From Theocolax elegans (Eukaryota; Arthropoda; Insecta; Hymenoptera; Cerocephalidae): DNA of 64,000 nt. The stretch is from assembly GCA_026168455.1 (NCBI GenBank), contig CM047428.1:1988887-2052886 (forward strand), read 5' to 3'. Below the pieces are notes generated by a model. That model was not told where the DNA came from. It was given only the letters and a program-made list of their open reading frames with translations, and did no database searches. The position numbers and the translations under genes are program-made. Positions 29,301 through 40,493 of the stretch are shown one piece after another (positions within the stretch are counted from its first letter, which is position 1; the number at the start of each line of letters is the position of its first letter).

Positions 29301-32300
29301 TTTTGCCTTCTCTGGGTAACTTCCTGTTTTCCTTTTGAAAATTTGAATGGCTTACTTAAAAGTTATGTGCACGGCTCGAAAAAACTGGAGCTTCATATAT
29401 ATTATCAATTTTTTTAAACTTGCTCGAGCTTAAAAATCATTTTTAAAACAAAAATAGCGAAGCTTTCTTATTTTGTTCTCAATTAGAAAACTGCAATAAA
29501 TACCGACGAAAATTAACAAAATTGTACGAAAACGTTTATTCTATAGGAGTTTGGAAAAACAAAAACTGTATAATGATTTGTATAAAATTTTAAATATTGC
29601 GAAAAATGTATCAAAGTTTTATTTCTTTAATCGTTTGATAAAAAATAGTATTATATACGACACATTTGATTACTACAAAAATAAGAAAACTAATTCGTCA
29701 TGCATAAAATTTTTAGCGGAAAAAACTGTTGAATTAGAATGCATCAAATATTTTGTAAAATGTTGCTCTACTAATTGTATCTGTATCTGTATTAAAAATC
29801 AGTGCAAAGATGATTGTAAAGTTTATGCTATAATTTCCAAATATACCAGTAAAAAAGTTTTTAAAGACCAAACCGAAAAATATATTGTGCCAAATGTATA
29901 TTTATGTAAACCAAGCGAGCCAGAATCACTAATTGCTATAGATGTAAGAATGATCATTACTGTTTGTTTCATTTTTGCTACAAGAAACTTACTCTATGCG
30001 GTAGAACCATGTAATTTAATTGAATTAGAATAATAATCTATATATAAAAAATAAGAAAGAGAAACAAAAAAGGAAGTTTTCCGAAAATTAAAATTATAAA
30101 ATGCTATTGTCATTTTAAGAAATGTATAACAATACGTTAAATAATATATTATTATACCAAAGTATTTATATTTATGCTTAAAACAATTAAAAATAAAATA
30201 TATTTCGGTTAAGTTTAAAATATTTTATAAAATAATATTAAAGAACGTAATACTTACCTTAGATGGTTTAATTAAGAAATATTTTATAAAATAATAATAA
30301 TTATATTATTTATATTTACTAATAACATGTAATCCCAGTTAATTATTAATTAGTAACTCACTTTTCTGTTATTTATATCAAATTCGTTATTATAGAATTA
30401 ATTTATATATTATTATATAAAAGCCATGTATATAACTTGAATGAAAAATAAAAATATATTATTTTGAAAACAGATTGGTTAGTCGTGTTAATTAAAAAAA
30501 ATTGTAGATAAATTGTGGTAATAATATTTGTACAATATTGGAAATCTAACGTCTTGAACAGATCTTTTTAAAACATTTTTAAGAGTACGAAGTGGACGCA
30601 GCATCCTTAAAAATGTCTCAAATTGATCTTAATTTAAAATTAAGAAATTGTCTTGAAAAGATCTTATACAAAGATCTTACAAAACCTTTCGAAAACGTCT
30701 TAAATTGTTCTTCGTACAGTGTAATTTTCGTCTTGGAATATCTTAGAAAAGTCCGAATTTGTTTCCTAATTAAGAATTTTCTTGAAAAGATCTTATTAAG
30801 ATCTTAATTATTTTTACGCGATATATTCACAAAATTTGAATGAACGTTCGATAACTCGGACCCCACTAGATACATGAGGAAATCCATGCGTAATCTTCCC
30901 AATCGTATTCCAGAAAATCCATAAAAACAAAATTTGAATACGAAAAAATACGAAAAAAAAAATTTTAATACTCTTTTTTCCGTTTCAAGTTTAAAATAAA
31001 AAAAATCAAAAATACATTTTTTTAAAAAATTGGGTATAATTTATATATACAACAATTATATTAAAAAATAAACTTTAATCTATAATCTTTTTCTATTCGA
31101 ATATTATATATAATAGATCCGAAGTATCTATACAGTAACATACAAAACAATAAATAATTTTCTAGTAAATAATCGGACTGTTTTGATCTAGTTATGATAA
31201 ATGGTATTTTGTAATAATTATTAAAATTTTTAAATGATAGTTATATATGAAAGTTAATTTATTAAACCGTAGTGGAAATCTTCACTTGGTCAAAAAACCC
31301 TGATATTTGGAGTTCAAATTGTATTCCCTATATTCAAGTGTTATAAAATTGATTCGCCGTACAAAGTACGAAAAAAAATACATATTCAAGATATGTGACA
31401 AAACTCGTAATTATATAATGAATATAGCAAACAAATGTATATTATCTCGTGATTAAACATTTTTTATATATTTTATTTATTTAAACAACACGACTAAATT
31501 ATTTGATTTCATTAATGAAATAGCTTAGTATTTCAGAAAATACTTTATTCATTACTCATTATTATTTGAGCAGAATTCTATATCATTTAATTGAAATATA
31601 CATGTAAGATTATTATCATATCTTAGTTACATTCAAATATTGTAACATTTTTATCTAAACAATACTCTAATAAAAAACTAGAGTTTTCCCTTATTTTTAT
31701 AAACACTCGCGTATTAGAACCTAGTGCATTATTTTTAATGAAATAAATAAATTTTGCTTTTATAGTTTAGATAATAATAAATTAAAAAATTAAATGCCAA
31801 AATGTTCTTTTAAAAAATTAATTTTTTGTCAAAGTTATACAAGCTCTTTTTTAAGAAAATGCATTCTTGAATTCAATTTTTCGCTTTAAAACGTCAAAGT
31901 TAAAAAAAAGTGTGTCACAAGTCTTTTTTGTTCACGTTCAAATTTTGTTTGACACATTATATATACTATAGATGAAGAAAAGTGAGGTCCGGAAGGTGTG
32001 TCTAATAGAAAATATTTTCTCGATTTCAGGGAAGACGGAAGATATCGCGTGGATATCTTCATATATTAGATATTGTAAATACTGACTTGTATGGTAAAAC
32101 CCTTAATTCGTAATTGTTGGCCCTGACGGCAATGATCCAACTGACGATACCGGTGGTAGTGTAAAATACGTTGATGAATACCCCGCTACCAAAAAAGAAA
32201 TTAAAAAGTATTCGTAATCTCTTCTCGTATTGAACGAGGGTGTACTTCTCGGTGATGGTGCAACTTATCCATATCGCTCGACAATCGTTAAACAGTTGCC

Positions 32301-32735
32301 GATACTCCGATCTCCAGTAGAGTAGAAGAGCGTATCTCAAACTGGTGTTGCCGATCACGACGACTTCGCAAACGCATCCAAGATCAAGGATACCCTGCAA
32401 CCAAGGAAATATGAAAGATCGTTCGTATTATATATATACAGATATACGACCGGATGAAAATATAATATGGTGTTTATATGGGTTGTCGGTGCAGGAGGAT
32501 TTACTTGCTCGAATTTGTGTATCATGTTGCCAAAGTGCATCGCCGAGCTCATCAAGTGCGCGGCCATGACGATCCCGAGCAACAACCAGCTGACGAACCA
32601 TCCGAATTCACGTCCATCGAACGGTAATATCGCCATCAGTTGGAAGTAAAGTTTGTAAGCTCTGGTCAATCGATCGAAAGACGTCTCCTTCGTATCATCC
32701 GACACTGAAATAGATATAGTAGTAGTTATTTCCAT
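17341..32735 (-). CDS. Odorant receptor (7tm_6), split by a transposon-filled intron
   Basis: Exons join in phase as 32735-32505, 32394-32087, 19535-19269, 17777-17678 and 17587-17492, with a weak candidate last exon 17382-17341. Exon 2 ends with donor CAA|GTCAGT and exon 3 starts after ATCAG, reading LPYK-WFVDGVHESPGFE, a typical insect receptor stretch before a transmembrane helix. Other family marks are the ILPFD segment near residue 36, CAKFHQKLL at the end of exon 3, and IDKLTRTLFFIQFL in exon 4. Such receptors form ligand-gated channels with Orco in sensory neurons. The intron of about 12.5 kb between exons 2 and 3 is occupied by a transposon. With the candidate last exon the protein is 348 aa, about 40 short of the usual length, and the normal C-terminal block was not found. 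Function is therefore uncertain. An upstream in-frame extension to 32849 is possible. Confidence 0.72.
18010..18066. repeat. Right-end fragment of the GTCGGAC foldback family
   Basis: Contains ATGACCATTTTTGAGTCCGA followed by CATC, matching the right end of the element at 60736-61118. It lies in a receptor intron. No left end is found close by. Confidence 0.6.
18557..18930. mobile_element. Degenerate TTAA-type MITE (GTCGGAC family)
   Basis: Begins after TTAA (18553-18556) with CGGGTTGGACCCAAATTACA and parallels the element at 60736-61118 along its length, sharing the internal TCAGTAATTATT and GGCGTTCAGGATTTTT. The right terminus has diverged, so the end coordinate is approximate. Confidence 0.55.
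19904..20490 (+). repeat. Left terminal inverted repeat of the 10.9-kb transposon
   Basis: Complementary to 30178-30821 with modest divergence and an extra A/T-rich insertion of about 60 bp in the right copy. It carries repeated AAGATCTT palindromes and recurring TTCAAGAC-type hexamers, the kind of subterminal array to which CACTA transposase accessory proteins bind. Confidence 0.85.
20487..20600 (-). mobile_element. Inverted 3' tail of another non-LTR retrotransposon
   Basis: On the minus strand this ends in a (AAAT)n tail preceded by AGGGCTTTAAGCCCGTTAAT, a small hairpin typical of non-LTR 3' ends. It abuts the inner edge of the left TIR and differs from the 3' end of the plus-strand LINE at 26995. 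Only the 3' terminus is recognisable. Confidence 0.5.
20951..20967 (+). repeat. Left target-site duplication of the SINE
   Basis: TACATTTTTAAAAATCA is repeated at 21407-21423 on the other side of the SINE. It occurs once, uninterrupted, at the homologous site in LINE copy 2 (about 24210). Confidence 0.95.
20968..21406 (+). mobile_element. 5S rRNA-derived SINE (SINE3-like), copy 1
   Basis: The head contains AAGTTAAGCAGC and GTACTTGGATGGGTGAC, matching the internal control region (A box and C box) of 5S rRNA genes, preceded by a non-5S leader with GGTGGCGGAGTGGC. A unique body of about 330 bp and an A-rich tail follow. A perfect 17-bp target-site duplication flanks it. SINEs of this type use the 5S promoter for RNA polymerase III and borrow LINE enzymes. 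It is not a functional 5S gene because the 5' third of 5S is absent. Confidence 0.9.
21407..21423 (+). repeat. Right target-site duplication of the SINE
   Basis: TACATTTTTAAAAATCA, identical to 20951-20967, directly after the A-rich SINE tail. Confidence 0.95.
23722..23978 (+). repeat. Junction between LINE copies: re-used internal fragment plus filler
   Basis: 23722-23896 repeats an internal part of the LINE (compare about 21892-22066). About 80 bp of unrelated sequence follows, including GGGCGCGCTACGCGCGCCGA. LINE copy 2 then starts at the same 5' point as copy 1. This is a rearrangement scar, not an independent retrotransposition end, as it has no tail. Confidence 0.75.
23979..26995 (+). 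mobile_element. Non-LTR retrotransposon, copy 2, defective but with intact 3' end
   Basis: Same domains as copy 1. The central RT frames (25017-26066) are essentially identical to copy 1 and carry the same stop and frameshift. The C-terminal frame 26153-26587 is open here (144 codons), unlike copy 1. The 3' UTR ends near 26995 in a short AAATAAAGAAAT-type repeat tail. The endonuclease site that holds the SINE in copy 1 is empty here, apart from small indels. Confidence 0.85.
27163..30033 (+). pseudogene. Broken CACTA/EnSpm-type transposase of the 10.9-kb element
   Basis: A short basic N-terminal frame (27163-27303) is followed by small possible exons near 27407-27477, 27592-28032 and 28227-28526. 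Family signatures include FSSKHHISFTWNTDGFPIFK and IWPIYLVINELPY, then GIMICGTCDLQAKSLF with a Cys-rich CQNCK (28571-28792). IAYDYMTTTG is next, and a DUF4218-like region (28854-29417) has WKASELKLFLLVYSL, CNVHLLLHL and LNGLLKSYVHGSKK. A C-terminal Cys-rich frame occupies 29551-30033. Frameshifts near 28523, 28780 and 28850 and a stop near 29417 prevent a full protein. The family normally catalyses cut-and-paste transposition. Confidence 0.75.
30178..30821 (-). repeat. Right terminal inverted repeat of the 10.9-kb transposon
   Basis: Inverted match to 19904-20490, ending TTTTTACGCGA followed by TA. It contains the same AAGATCTT palindromes. The ORF at 30592-30807 is a by-product of the repeat, not a gene. 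Confidence 0.85.
30824..32086. other. Remaining receptor intron sequence
   Basis: AT-rich with no ORF or repeat that I can name. It forms the upstream part of the split receptor intron between the transposon and exon 2. Confidence 0.5.
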
Positions 32736-33985
32736 TATTTTTTTCTTGTTATTCCTCGGAATTGTTCGTGTGAGTAGACAATGTATGCTTGGTCTAATAT
32801 ACCTACTCTCTTTATCCCTGCTGTTCAAATTAATCGGCTCGCGTAACATTCCGCGAAAATGTGCGGGTGCACGAGACTGACGCGCATTATACGTTTTTAC
32901 CCTCGATCATGAATTATTAATCGTACACCTGGAATATTATTAAGTGAATGATTAATGTATACGACGGTGTACACTTATAGTTTCACTCTCCTGAATATAC
33001 AATCGAGGATAAAAGTATTCTGCAACACTTTGTGCTCGACCATTAGTGTACTTACCTGTCAAACCAGTTTTCACTATTTTTAATATATACTAACCGATAC
33101 ATTGTTTACCAATATATATACATACCCATCTATTTTTATTGTACGAATTTATACACGGTATTTTACACATTATATACTTACCGCGTAATTAATCAGCTCT
33201 AATAAAACGTACACTAAACTAAATAATTTATGTATTATATTTTATTTATATGCATATTTAATTATTTATTTATTTACCAGGTTACAATTAACACTCGCAG
33301 AAAATCTCATAACCAAGTTGCAAAATTCTGCAATACTGCAGAAACGTATTCACATGTACGTTCGAAGTCTTTATTTGATCAAACGAAACTAAAATAACTA
33401 AGACTTAAATTGCTCTCTAAAATCTATTTATTTTCCTGTAACCAGTACAGAGTAAATAGATCCTGCATAACAAATAATATAATATTAACTTACATAGTAT
33501 TATAAAAATTTTTCAATATTAGGTCTTTCGTAGTTCTGTGAATCTTTTTTTTTGATACATGTATACTAGTAAATTAAATTAAATAAAAATAATCTAACCA
33601 GTATAGTTTGGTTTCAGGTCGGCATTATTTAGCCAACTTATGCAGTTAACGCGAAAAACCGAAAATTTCAACCAACATTTTTATACACCGGGAGAAAAGG
33701 CACATTTTTATTAAGATCCAATAAAATTTCGATTGAAAAAAATATACACCGTATTTGAACGTTTCTCATTTGTTGCCAAGAAATGTCAGAAATAATCAAT
33801 TAAATAAAATATTTTATGAATTCACATAATTCTTTTGTTTTATCAATTTATAATTACTTAAAATTTAAAAATAATATTTAAAAAATTTTTTAATTAATAT
33901 GTAATTACTATTACAAACTATTAATATAAATGTCTGTATAATAACAATTGTATATAAATTTACGATTTTTGGTCTATAACCATAT
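32104..33985. repeat. Receptor-locus duplication unit A (contains the live exons 1-2)
   Basis: This block recurs at 33993-36688 (unit B) and 36689-39600 (unit C). Unit A is cut short on its right side near 33985, where unit B starts in the middle of receptor exon 2. Confidence 0.85.
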
Positions 33986-33992
33986 AAATATT

Positions 33993-34397
33993 GCGTATCT
34001 CAAACTGGTGTTGCCGACTCACGACGACTTCGCAAAACGCATCCAAGATCAAGGATACCCTGCACCAAGGCAATATGAAAGATCGTTCGTATTATATCTA
34101 TACAGATATCGACCGGATGAAAATATAATATGGTTGTTTATATGGGTTGTCGGTGCAGGAGGATTTACTTGCTCGAATTTGTGTATCATGTGCCAAGTGC
34201 ATCGCCGAGCTCATCAAGTGCGCGGCCATGACGATCCCCGAGCAACAACCAGTGACGAACCATCCGAATTCACGTCCATCGAACGGTAATATCGCCATCA
34301 GTTGGAAGTAAAGTTTTGTAAGCTCTGGTCAATCGATCGAAAGACGTATCCTTCGTATCATCCGACACTGAAATAGATATAGTAGTAGTTATTTCCA
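33993..34397 (-). pseudogene. Odorant receptor fragment B (exon 1 plus 5' scrap of exon 2)
   Basis: Copy of receptor exon 1 (about 34397-34167) and the first ~70 bp of exon 2. Single-base deletions and insertions disrupt the frame after DGREFGWF, and the rest of exon 2 is missing. It cannot encode a receptor. Confidence 0.85.
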
Positions 34398-35834
34398 TTA
34401 TTTTTTTTCTTGTTATTCCCTCGGAATTGTTCGTGGAGTAGACAATGTATGCTTGGTCTAATATACCTACTCTCTTTATCCCTGCTGTTCAAATTAATCG
34501 GCTCGCGTAACATTCCGCGAAAATGTGCGGGTGCACGAGACTGACGCGCATTATACGTTTTTACCCTCGATCATGAATTATTAATCGTACACCTGGAATA
34601 TTATTAAGTGAATGATTAATGTATACGACGGTGTACACTTATAGTTTCACTCTCCTGAATATACAATCGAGGATAAAAGTATTCTGCAACACTTTGTGCT
34701 CGACCATTAGTGTACTTACCTGTCAAACCAGTTTTCACTATTTTTAATATATACTAACCGATACATTGTTTACCAATATATATATACATACCGATCTATT
34801 TTTATTGTACGAATTTATATACGGTATTTTACACATTATATACTTACCGCGTAATTAATCAGCTCTAATAAAACGTACACTAAACTAAATAATTTATGTA
34901 TTATATTTTATTTATATGCATATTTAATTATTTATTTATTTACCAGGTTACAATTAACACTCGCAGAAAATCTCATAACCAAGTTGCAAAATTCTGCAAT
35001 ACTGCAGAAACGTATTCACATGTACGTTCGAAGTCTTTATTTGATCAAACGAAACTAAAATAACTAAGACTTAAATTGCTCTCTAAAATCTATTTATTTT
35101 CCTGTAACCAGTACAGAGTAAATAGATCCTGCATAACAAATAATATAATATTAACTTACATAGTATTATATAAAATTTTTCAATATTTAGGTCTTTCGTA
35201 GTTCTGTGAATCTTTTTTTTTTGATACATGTATACTAGTAAATTAAATTAAATAAAAATAATCTAACCAGTATAGTTTGGTTTCAGTCGGCATTATTTAG
35301 CCAACTTATGCAGTTAACGCGAAAAACCGAAAATTTCAACCAACATTTTTATACACCGGGAGAAAGGCACATTTTTTATTAAGATCCAATAAAATTTCGA
35401 TTGAAAAAAAATATACACCGTATTTGAACGTTTCTCATTTGTTGCCAAGAAATGTCCGAAATATCAAATTTAAATAAAATATTTTATTGAATTCACATAA
35501 TTCTTTGTTTTATCAATTTATAATTATATTACAATTTAAAAATAACATTTAAAAAATTTTTTTAATTTAAATCTGTAATTAACTATTACAAACTATTAAT
35601 AAATGACTGATAATAACAATTGATATATAAAATTTAGATTTTGGTCTATAACATATATGTTTATTAATCGTAAACATTAATTATATGTTTGGATTTATTA
35701 TCTATAAAAGTTATTATTAGTTGTTATTTTTTTTAATAAGTAAATTGTTGTATTTATATAATTTTTAATTATTTAATAATTTTTACAGCCTTGGTAAAAT
35801 AAAAGGTTATATGAAACCATTTTCTGGCCATTAA

Positions 35835-36222
35835 GAGGGTATCAAAGTCAAGTTTTATTTTTCCTACTTTACACTAGCCTCAAGTCATAAAAAGTGAGTT
35901 ATAATTTAAAAAAGGAGGATAATTTACGCAAATTCAAGAGAACGGTCCCCTTAATTTACTAATAATCTACCTCAAAATTTGAAGGAAAAATATCGATTGA
36001 TTTTGGAGTAATCCTTTACCAAAATTTATAATAATGTCACGCAATTTAAGGTTCGTCGCTCGGCTAATATTTTCCCTTCACATTTTAAAGACAGATAGAT
36101 TATTAATAAAGGAAGGGGACTGTTCTTCTCAATTTGCGTAATTCGACTTCCTTTTTTAACTATTTTATGTGATTTTCGAGGTCGGTGAGGTAGAGAGGAT
36201 AGAACTTGGCTTTGGCACCCGG
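35835..36222. mobile_element. TTAA-flanked foldback MITE (388 bp)
   Basis: TTAA at 35831-35834 and 36223-36226 bounds inverted ends, GAGGGTATCAAAGTCAAGTT against the reverse complement CCGGGTGCCAAAGCCAAGTT. Inverted homology continues through most of both arms, for example AATCTACCT near 35967 against AGATAGATTATTAATAAAGG. No coding capacity. Confidence 0.8.
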
Positions 36223-36688
36223 TTAATAACAAATTTTATGGCCAGTTTTTATTAAAATCGCCAGTTTCGTAGGGAAGTAGTATTCTTGAAAATTAATATT
36301 TCAAGAAAATTGAATGAGACACACTTTAAAATTAAGAGAAAGAAAACTCAGCAGCAGATGAGCGTTTCATATACATTAATGATTTTTCGTAAACTTATAG
36401 TCCTTTCCCTCAATTGTTCTCGATTGATGACGTGATTATAAAGATCTAGTTGCGGATATTCTAAACCAAAGTATATCTATAAGTAACAAGTTAAACAAAT
36501 ATTAAATTTTAAATTTAAAAAAAATACTTGGGAAGCAAGGTTTTACTATGTGAACTAAAAAATATCGAAAGAATGAATATTTGTCAAATATACATTTAAG
36601 GAGTTATGTAATTATACTTGTTCAATTTAACTTTTTGCTTCGAGGGTATTTAGGTATATAAGTATATGTACAGAGGTCCAAGGAAATA

Positions 36689-37320
36689 TAATTCGTAATT
36701 GTTGGCCCTGACGGCAATGATCCAACTGACGATACCGGTGGTAGTGTAAAATACGTTGATGAATACCCCGCTACCAAAAAAGAAATTAAAAAGTATTCGT
36801 AATCTCTTCTCGTATTGAACGAGGGTGTACTTCTCGGTGATGGTGCAACTTATCCATATCGCTCGACAATCGTTAAACAGTTGCCGATACTCCGATCTCC
36901 AGTAGAGTAGAAGAGCGTATCTCAAACTGGTGTTGCCGATCACGACGACTTCGCAAACGCATCCAAGATCAAGGATACCCTGCAACCAAGGAAATATGAA
37001 AGATCGTTCGTATTATATATATACAGATATACGACCGGATGAAAATATAATATGGTGTTTATATGGGTTGTCGGTGCAGGAGGATTTACTTGCTCGAATT
37101 TGTGTATCATGTTGCCAAAGTGCATCGCCGAGCTCATCAAGTGCGCGGCCATGACGATCCCGAGCAACAACCAGCTGACGAACCATCCGACTTCACGTCC
37201 ATCGAACGGTAATATCGCCATCAGTTGGAAGTAAAGTTTGTAAGCTCTGGTCAATCGATCGAAAGACGTCTCCTTCGTATCATCCGACACTGAAATAGAT
37301 ATAGTAGTAGTTATTTCCAT
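36689..37320 (-). pseudogene. Odorant receptor fragment C (exons 1-2, truncated)
   Basis: Exon 1 (37320-37090) is open and nearly identical to the main receptor, with one visible change (REFGW to REVGW). Exon 2 (36979-36689) is intact until NNYEL and then runs into the duplication junction, losing the exon 2 donor. There are no downstream exons, so it can give at most the first half of a receptor. It retains the same upstream flank, so it may still be transcribed. Confidence 0.85.
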
Positions 37321-38748
37321 TATTTTTTCTTGTTATTCCTCGGAATTGTTCGTGTGAGTAGACAATGTATGCTTGGTCTAATATACCTACTCTCTTTATC
37401 CCTGCTGTTCAATTAATCGGCTCGCGTAACATTCCGCGAAAATGTGCGGGTGCACGAGACTGACGCGCATTATACGTTTTTACCCTCGATCATGAATTAT
37501 TAATCGTACACCTGGAATATTATTAAGTGAATGATTAATGTATACGACGGTGTACACTTATAGTTTCACTCTCCTGAATATACAATCGAGGATAAAAGTA
37601 TTCTGCAACACTTTGTGCTCGACCATTAGTGTACTTACCTGTCAAACCAGTTTTTCACTATTTTTAATATATACTAACCGATACATTGTTTACCAATATA
37701 TATACATACCCATCTATGTTTTATTGTACGAAGTTATACACGGTATTTACACATTATATACTTACCGCGTAATTAATCAGCTCTAATAAACGTACACTAA
37801 ACTAAATAATTTATGTATTATATTTTATTTATATGCTATTTAATTATTTATTTATTTACCAGGTTACAATTAACACTCGCAGAAAATCTCATAACCAAGT
37901 TGCAAAATTCTGCAATACTGCAGAAACGTATTCACATGTACGTTCGAAGTCTTTATTTGATCAAACGAAACTAAAATAACTAAGACTTAAATTGCTCTCT
38001 AAATCTATTTATTTTCCTGTAACCAGTACAGAGTAAATAGATCCTGCATAACAAATAATATAATATTAACTTACATAGTATTATATAAAATTTTTCAATA
38101 TTTAGGTCTTTCGTAGTTCTGTGAATCTTTTTTTTTGATTACATGTATACTAGTAATTAAATAAATAAAAATAATCTAACCAGTATAGTTTGGTTTCAGT
38201 CGGCCTTATTTAGCCAACTTATGCAGGTTAACGCGAAAAAAACCGAAAATTTCAACCAACATTTTTATACACCGGGAGAAAGGCACATTTTTTTATTAAG
38301 ATCCAATAAAATTTCGATTGAAAAAAAATATACACCGTATTTGAACGTTTCTCATTTGTTGCCAAGAAATGTCCGAAATATCAAATTTAAATAAAATATT
38401 TTATTGAATTCACATAATTCTTTGTTTTATCAATTTATAATTATATTACAATTTAAAAATAACATTTAAAAAATTTTTTAATTTAAATCTGTAATTAACT
38501 ATTACAAACTATATATAAATGACTGATAATAACAATTGATATATAAAATTTAGATTTTGGTCTATAACATATATGTTTATTAATCGTAAACATTAATTAT
38601 ATGTTTGGATTTATTATCTATAAAAGTTATTATTAGTTGTTATTTTTTTTAATAAGTAAATTGTTGTATTTATATAATTTTTAATTATTTAATAATTTTT
38701 ACAGCCTTGGTAATAAAAGGTTATATGAAACCATTTTCTGGCCATTAA

Positions 38749-39136
38749 GAGGGTATCAAAGTCAAGTTTTATTTTTCCTACTTTACACTAGCCTCAAGTC
38801 ATAAAAAGTGAGTTATAATTTAAAAAGGAGGATAATTTACGCAAATTCAAGAGAACGGTCCCCTTAATTTACTAATAATCTACCTCAAAATTTGAAGGAA
38901 AAATATCGATTGATTTTTGGAGTAATCCTTTACCAAAATTTATAATAATGTCACGCAATTTAAGGTTCGTCGCTCGGCTAATATTTTCCCTTCACATTTT
39001 AAAGACAGATAGATTATTAATAAAGGAAGGGGACTGTTCTTCTCAATTTGCGTAATTCGACTTCCTTTTTTAACTATTTTATGTGATTTTCGAGGTCGGT
39101 GAGGTAGAGAGGATAGAACTTGGCTTTGGCACCCGG
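38749..39136. mobile_element. Second copy of the 388-bp TTAA foldback MITE
   Basis: Same element as 35835-36222, with TTAA at 38745-38748 and 39137-39140. It was copied as part of duplication unit C rather than inserted independently. Confidence 0.8.
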
Positions 39137-39600
39137 TTAATAACCAATTTTATGGCCAGTTTTTATTAAAATCGCCAGTTTCGTAGGGAAGTAGTATTCT
39201 TGAAATTAATATTTCAAGAAAATTGAATGAGACACACTTTAAAATTAAGAGAAAGAAAACTCAGCAGCAGATGAGCGTTTCATATACATTAATGATTTTT
39301 CGTAAACTTATAGTCCTTTCCCTCAATTGTTCTCGATTGATGACGTGATTATAAGATCTAGTTGCGGATATTCTAAACCAAAGTATATCTATAAGTAACA
39401 AGTTAAACAAATATTAAATTTAAATTAAAAAAAATACTTGGGAAGCAAGGTTTTACTATGTGAACTAAAAAATATCGAAAGAATGAATATTTGTCAAATA
39501 TACATTTAAGGAGTTATGTAATTATACTTGTTCAATTTAACTTTTTGCTTCGAGGGTATTTAGGTATATAAGTATATGTACAGAGGTCCAAGGAAATATA

Positions 39601-40060
39601 ATGTGTATAAGTAGTTTCTTGTTAATCATGTATTTATGATAAAAATATGTAAGGATATATATTCGCTTCGTTGATAATCGCTAAACATCACGAATAAATA
39701 AAGTATACGCGAGTTTCGTATTTTACGTATACGGGTTCTTGTCTATATATAGTTGATGGACGTGTAAACGTATATAAGTCGACATATCCTTAACAACGAG
39801 AGTTTGACGAGTTTTCAAAAACGGATTTTTTTATAAAAATTGCAAAATTTTGTTTTGTTTAAATATTTAAAGAAGGTTTCATTTAGTTCAAATTTTGATT
39901 TGTCTAAAGATTTAACGATATATCAAATCAAAAGTTAATTAATTGGAAATATGTCAGGTACGAGCTTCCGTTAATTTTTACAAATTTATATTTTTATCCA
40001 CGTTTAACCTACTTTTTTTTAAGTTTTAAAATGAATGTCAATTTAATATATTTTGTTATA
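39601..40060. other. Spacer without visible genes
   Basis: AT-rich sequence between the receptor duplication and SINE copy 2. No feature recognised. Confidence 0.5.
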
Positions 40061-40493
40061 CCGACGCGGTGGCGGAGTGGCGGAGACGCACCTCGGCCGG
40101 TCACGGAAGTTAAGCAGTATTGAGCGCGGTACCCAAGTGGATGGGTGACGTTCTCGGTCGCTTGGCTTTCGTGGCGGGTTAGGTGTTTTTTTCACATTCA
40201 CAACGTGAGCGGGAGGTGTGAAACATCGGTTTCGGTGTCAAGGCCTACGCAATGTGACTTTGACACCAAAAAGAATGTTTTGAATACACCGGCCATCTCG
40301 GGTGAGGTTTTCCCTGCTTCACAGGTTTCCCTCATCCACGGGCATAACCCCGGGCGAATGCGAGATAGTGGGGTTTTTAAGAGAGGGATAAAAGCACCCA
40401 CACATAGGTGGTAGGTGGACACCGTTAAACTCCCCGAGGGGATAAACGGTAGGAAGTGCCAGGAAAAAAGAGGGCACAAAATCAAGAATAAAA
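40061..40493 (+). mobile_element. 5S rRNA-derived SINE, copy 2
   Basis: Full-length: same leader, 5S-like region (AAGTTAAGCAG, then AAGTGGATGGGTGAC) and body as copy 1. Flanking ATATATTTTGTTATA on the left and ATATATTTTGTTTTA on the right look like an imperfect target-site duplication of about 15 bp. Confidence 0.88.

Larger units (their letters stand above)
19904..30821. mobile_element. 10.9-kb DNA transposon with ~600-bp TIRs (CACTA/EnSpm-like), carrying nested retroelements
   Basis: Inverted ends start TCGCGTAAAAATAATTAAGA and are flanked by TA on both sides (19902-19903 and 30822-30823), a likely target-site duplication. The ends match, in inverted orientation, over about 590 bp (left) and 640 bp (right). 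The interior contains a broken transposase (27163-30033) of the type found with Transposase_21/DUF4218 CACTA elements, plus a nested retroelement block (about 20487-26995). Without the nested block the element would be about 4.4 kb. The ends do not start with CACTA and the TIRs are unusually long, so the superfamily is inferred from the protein only. It sits in an odorant-receptor intron. Confidence 0.8.
33993..36688. repeat. Receptor-locus duplication unit B
   Basis: Homologous to units A and C. It lacks most of exon 2 and has many single-base insertions and deletions relative to both. It ends GGAAATATA immediately before unit C. Confidence 0.85.
36689..39600. repeat. Receptor-locus duplication unit C
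   Basis: The longest of the three units, about 2.9 kb. Its left edge cuts receptor exon 2 after the codons for NNYEL; its right edge is at GGAAATATA, the same point at which unit B joins unit C. Confidence 0.85.

Noticed and set aside
30592..30807. 71-codon ORF in the right TIR
   Set aside because: It lies wholly within the terminal inverted repeat and reflects the AAGATCTT arrays rather than a gene.
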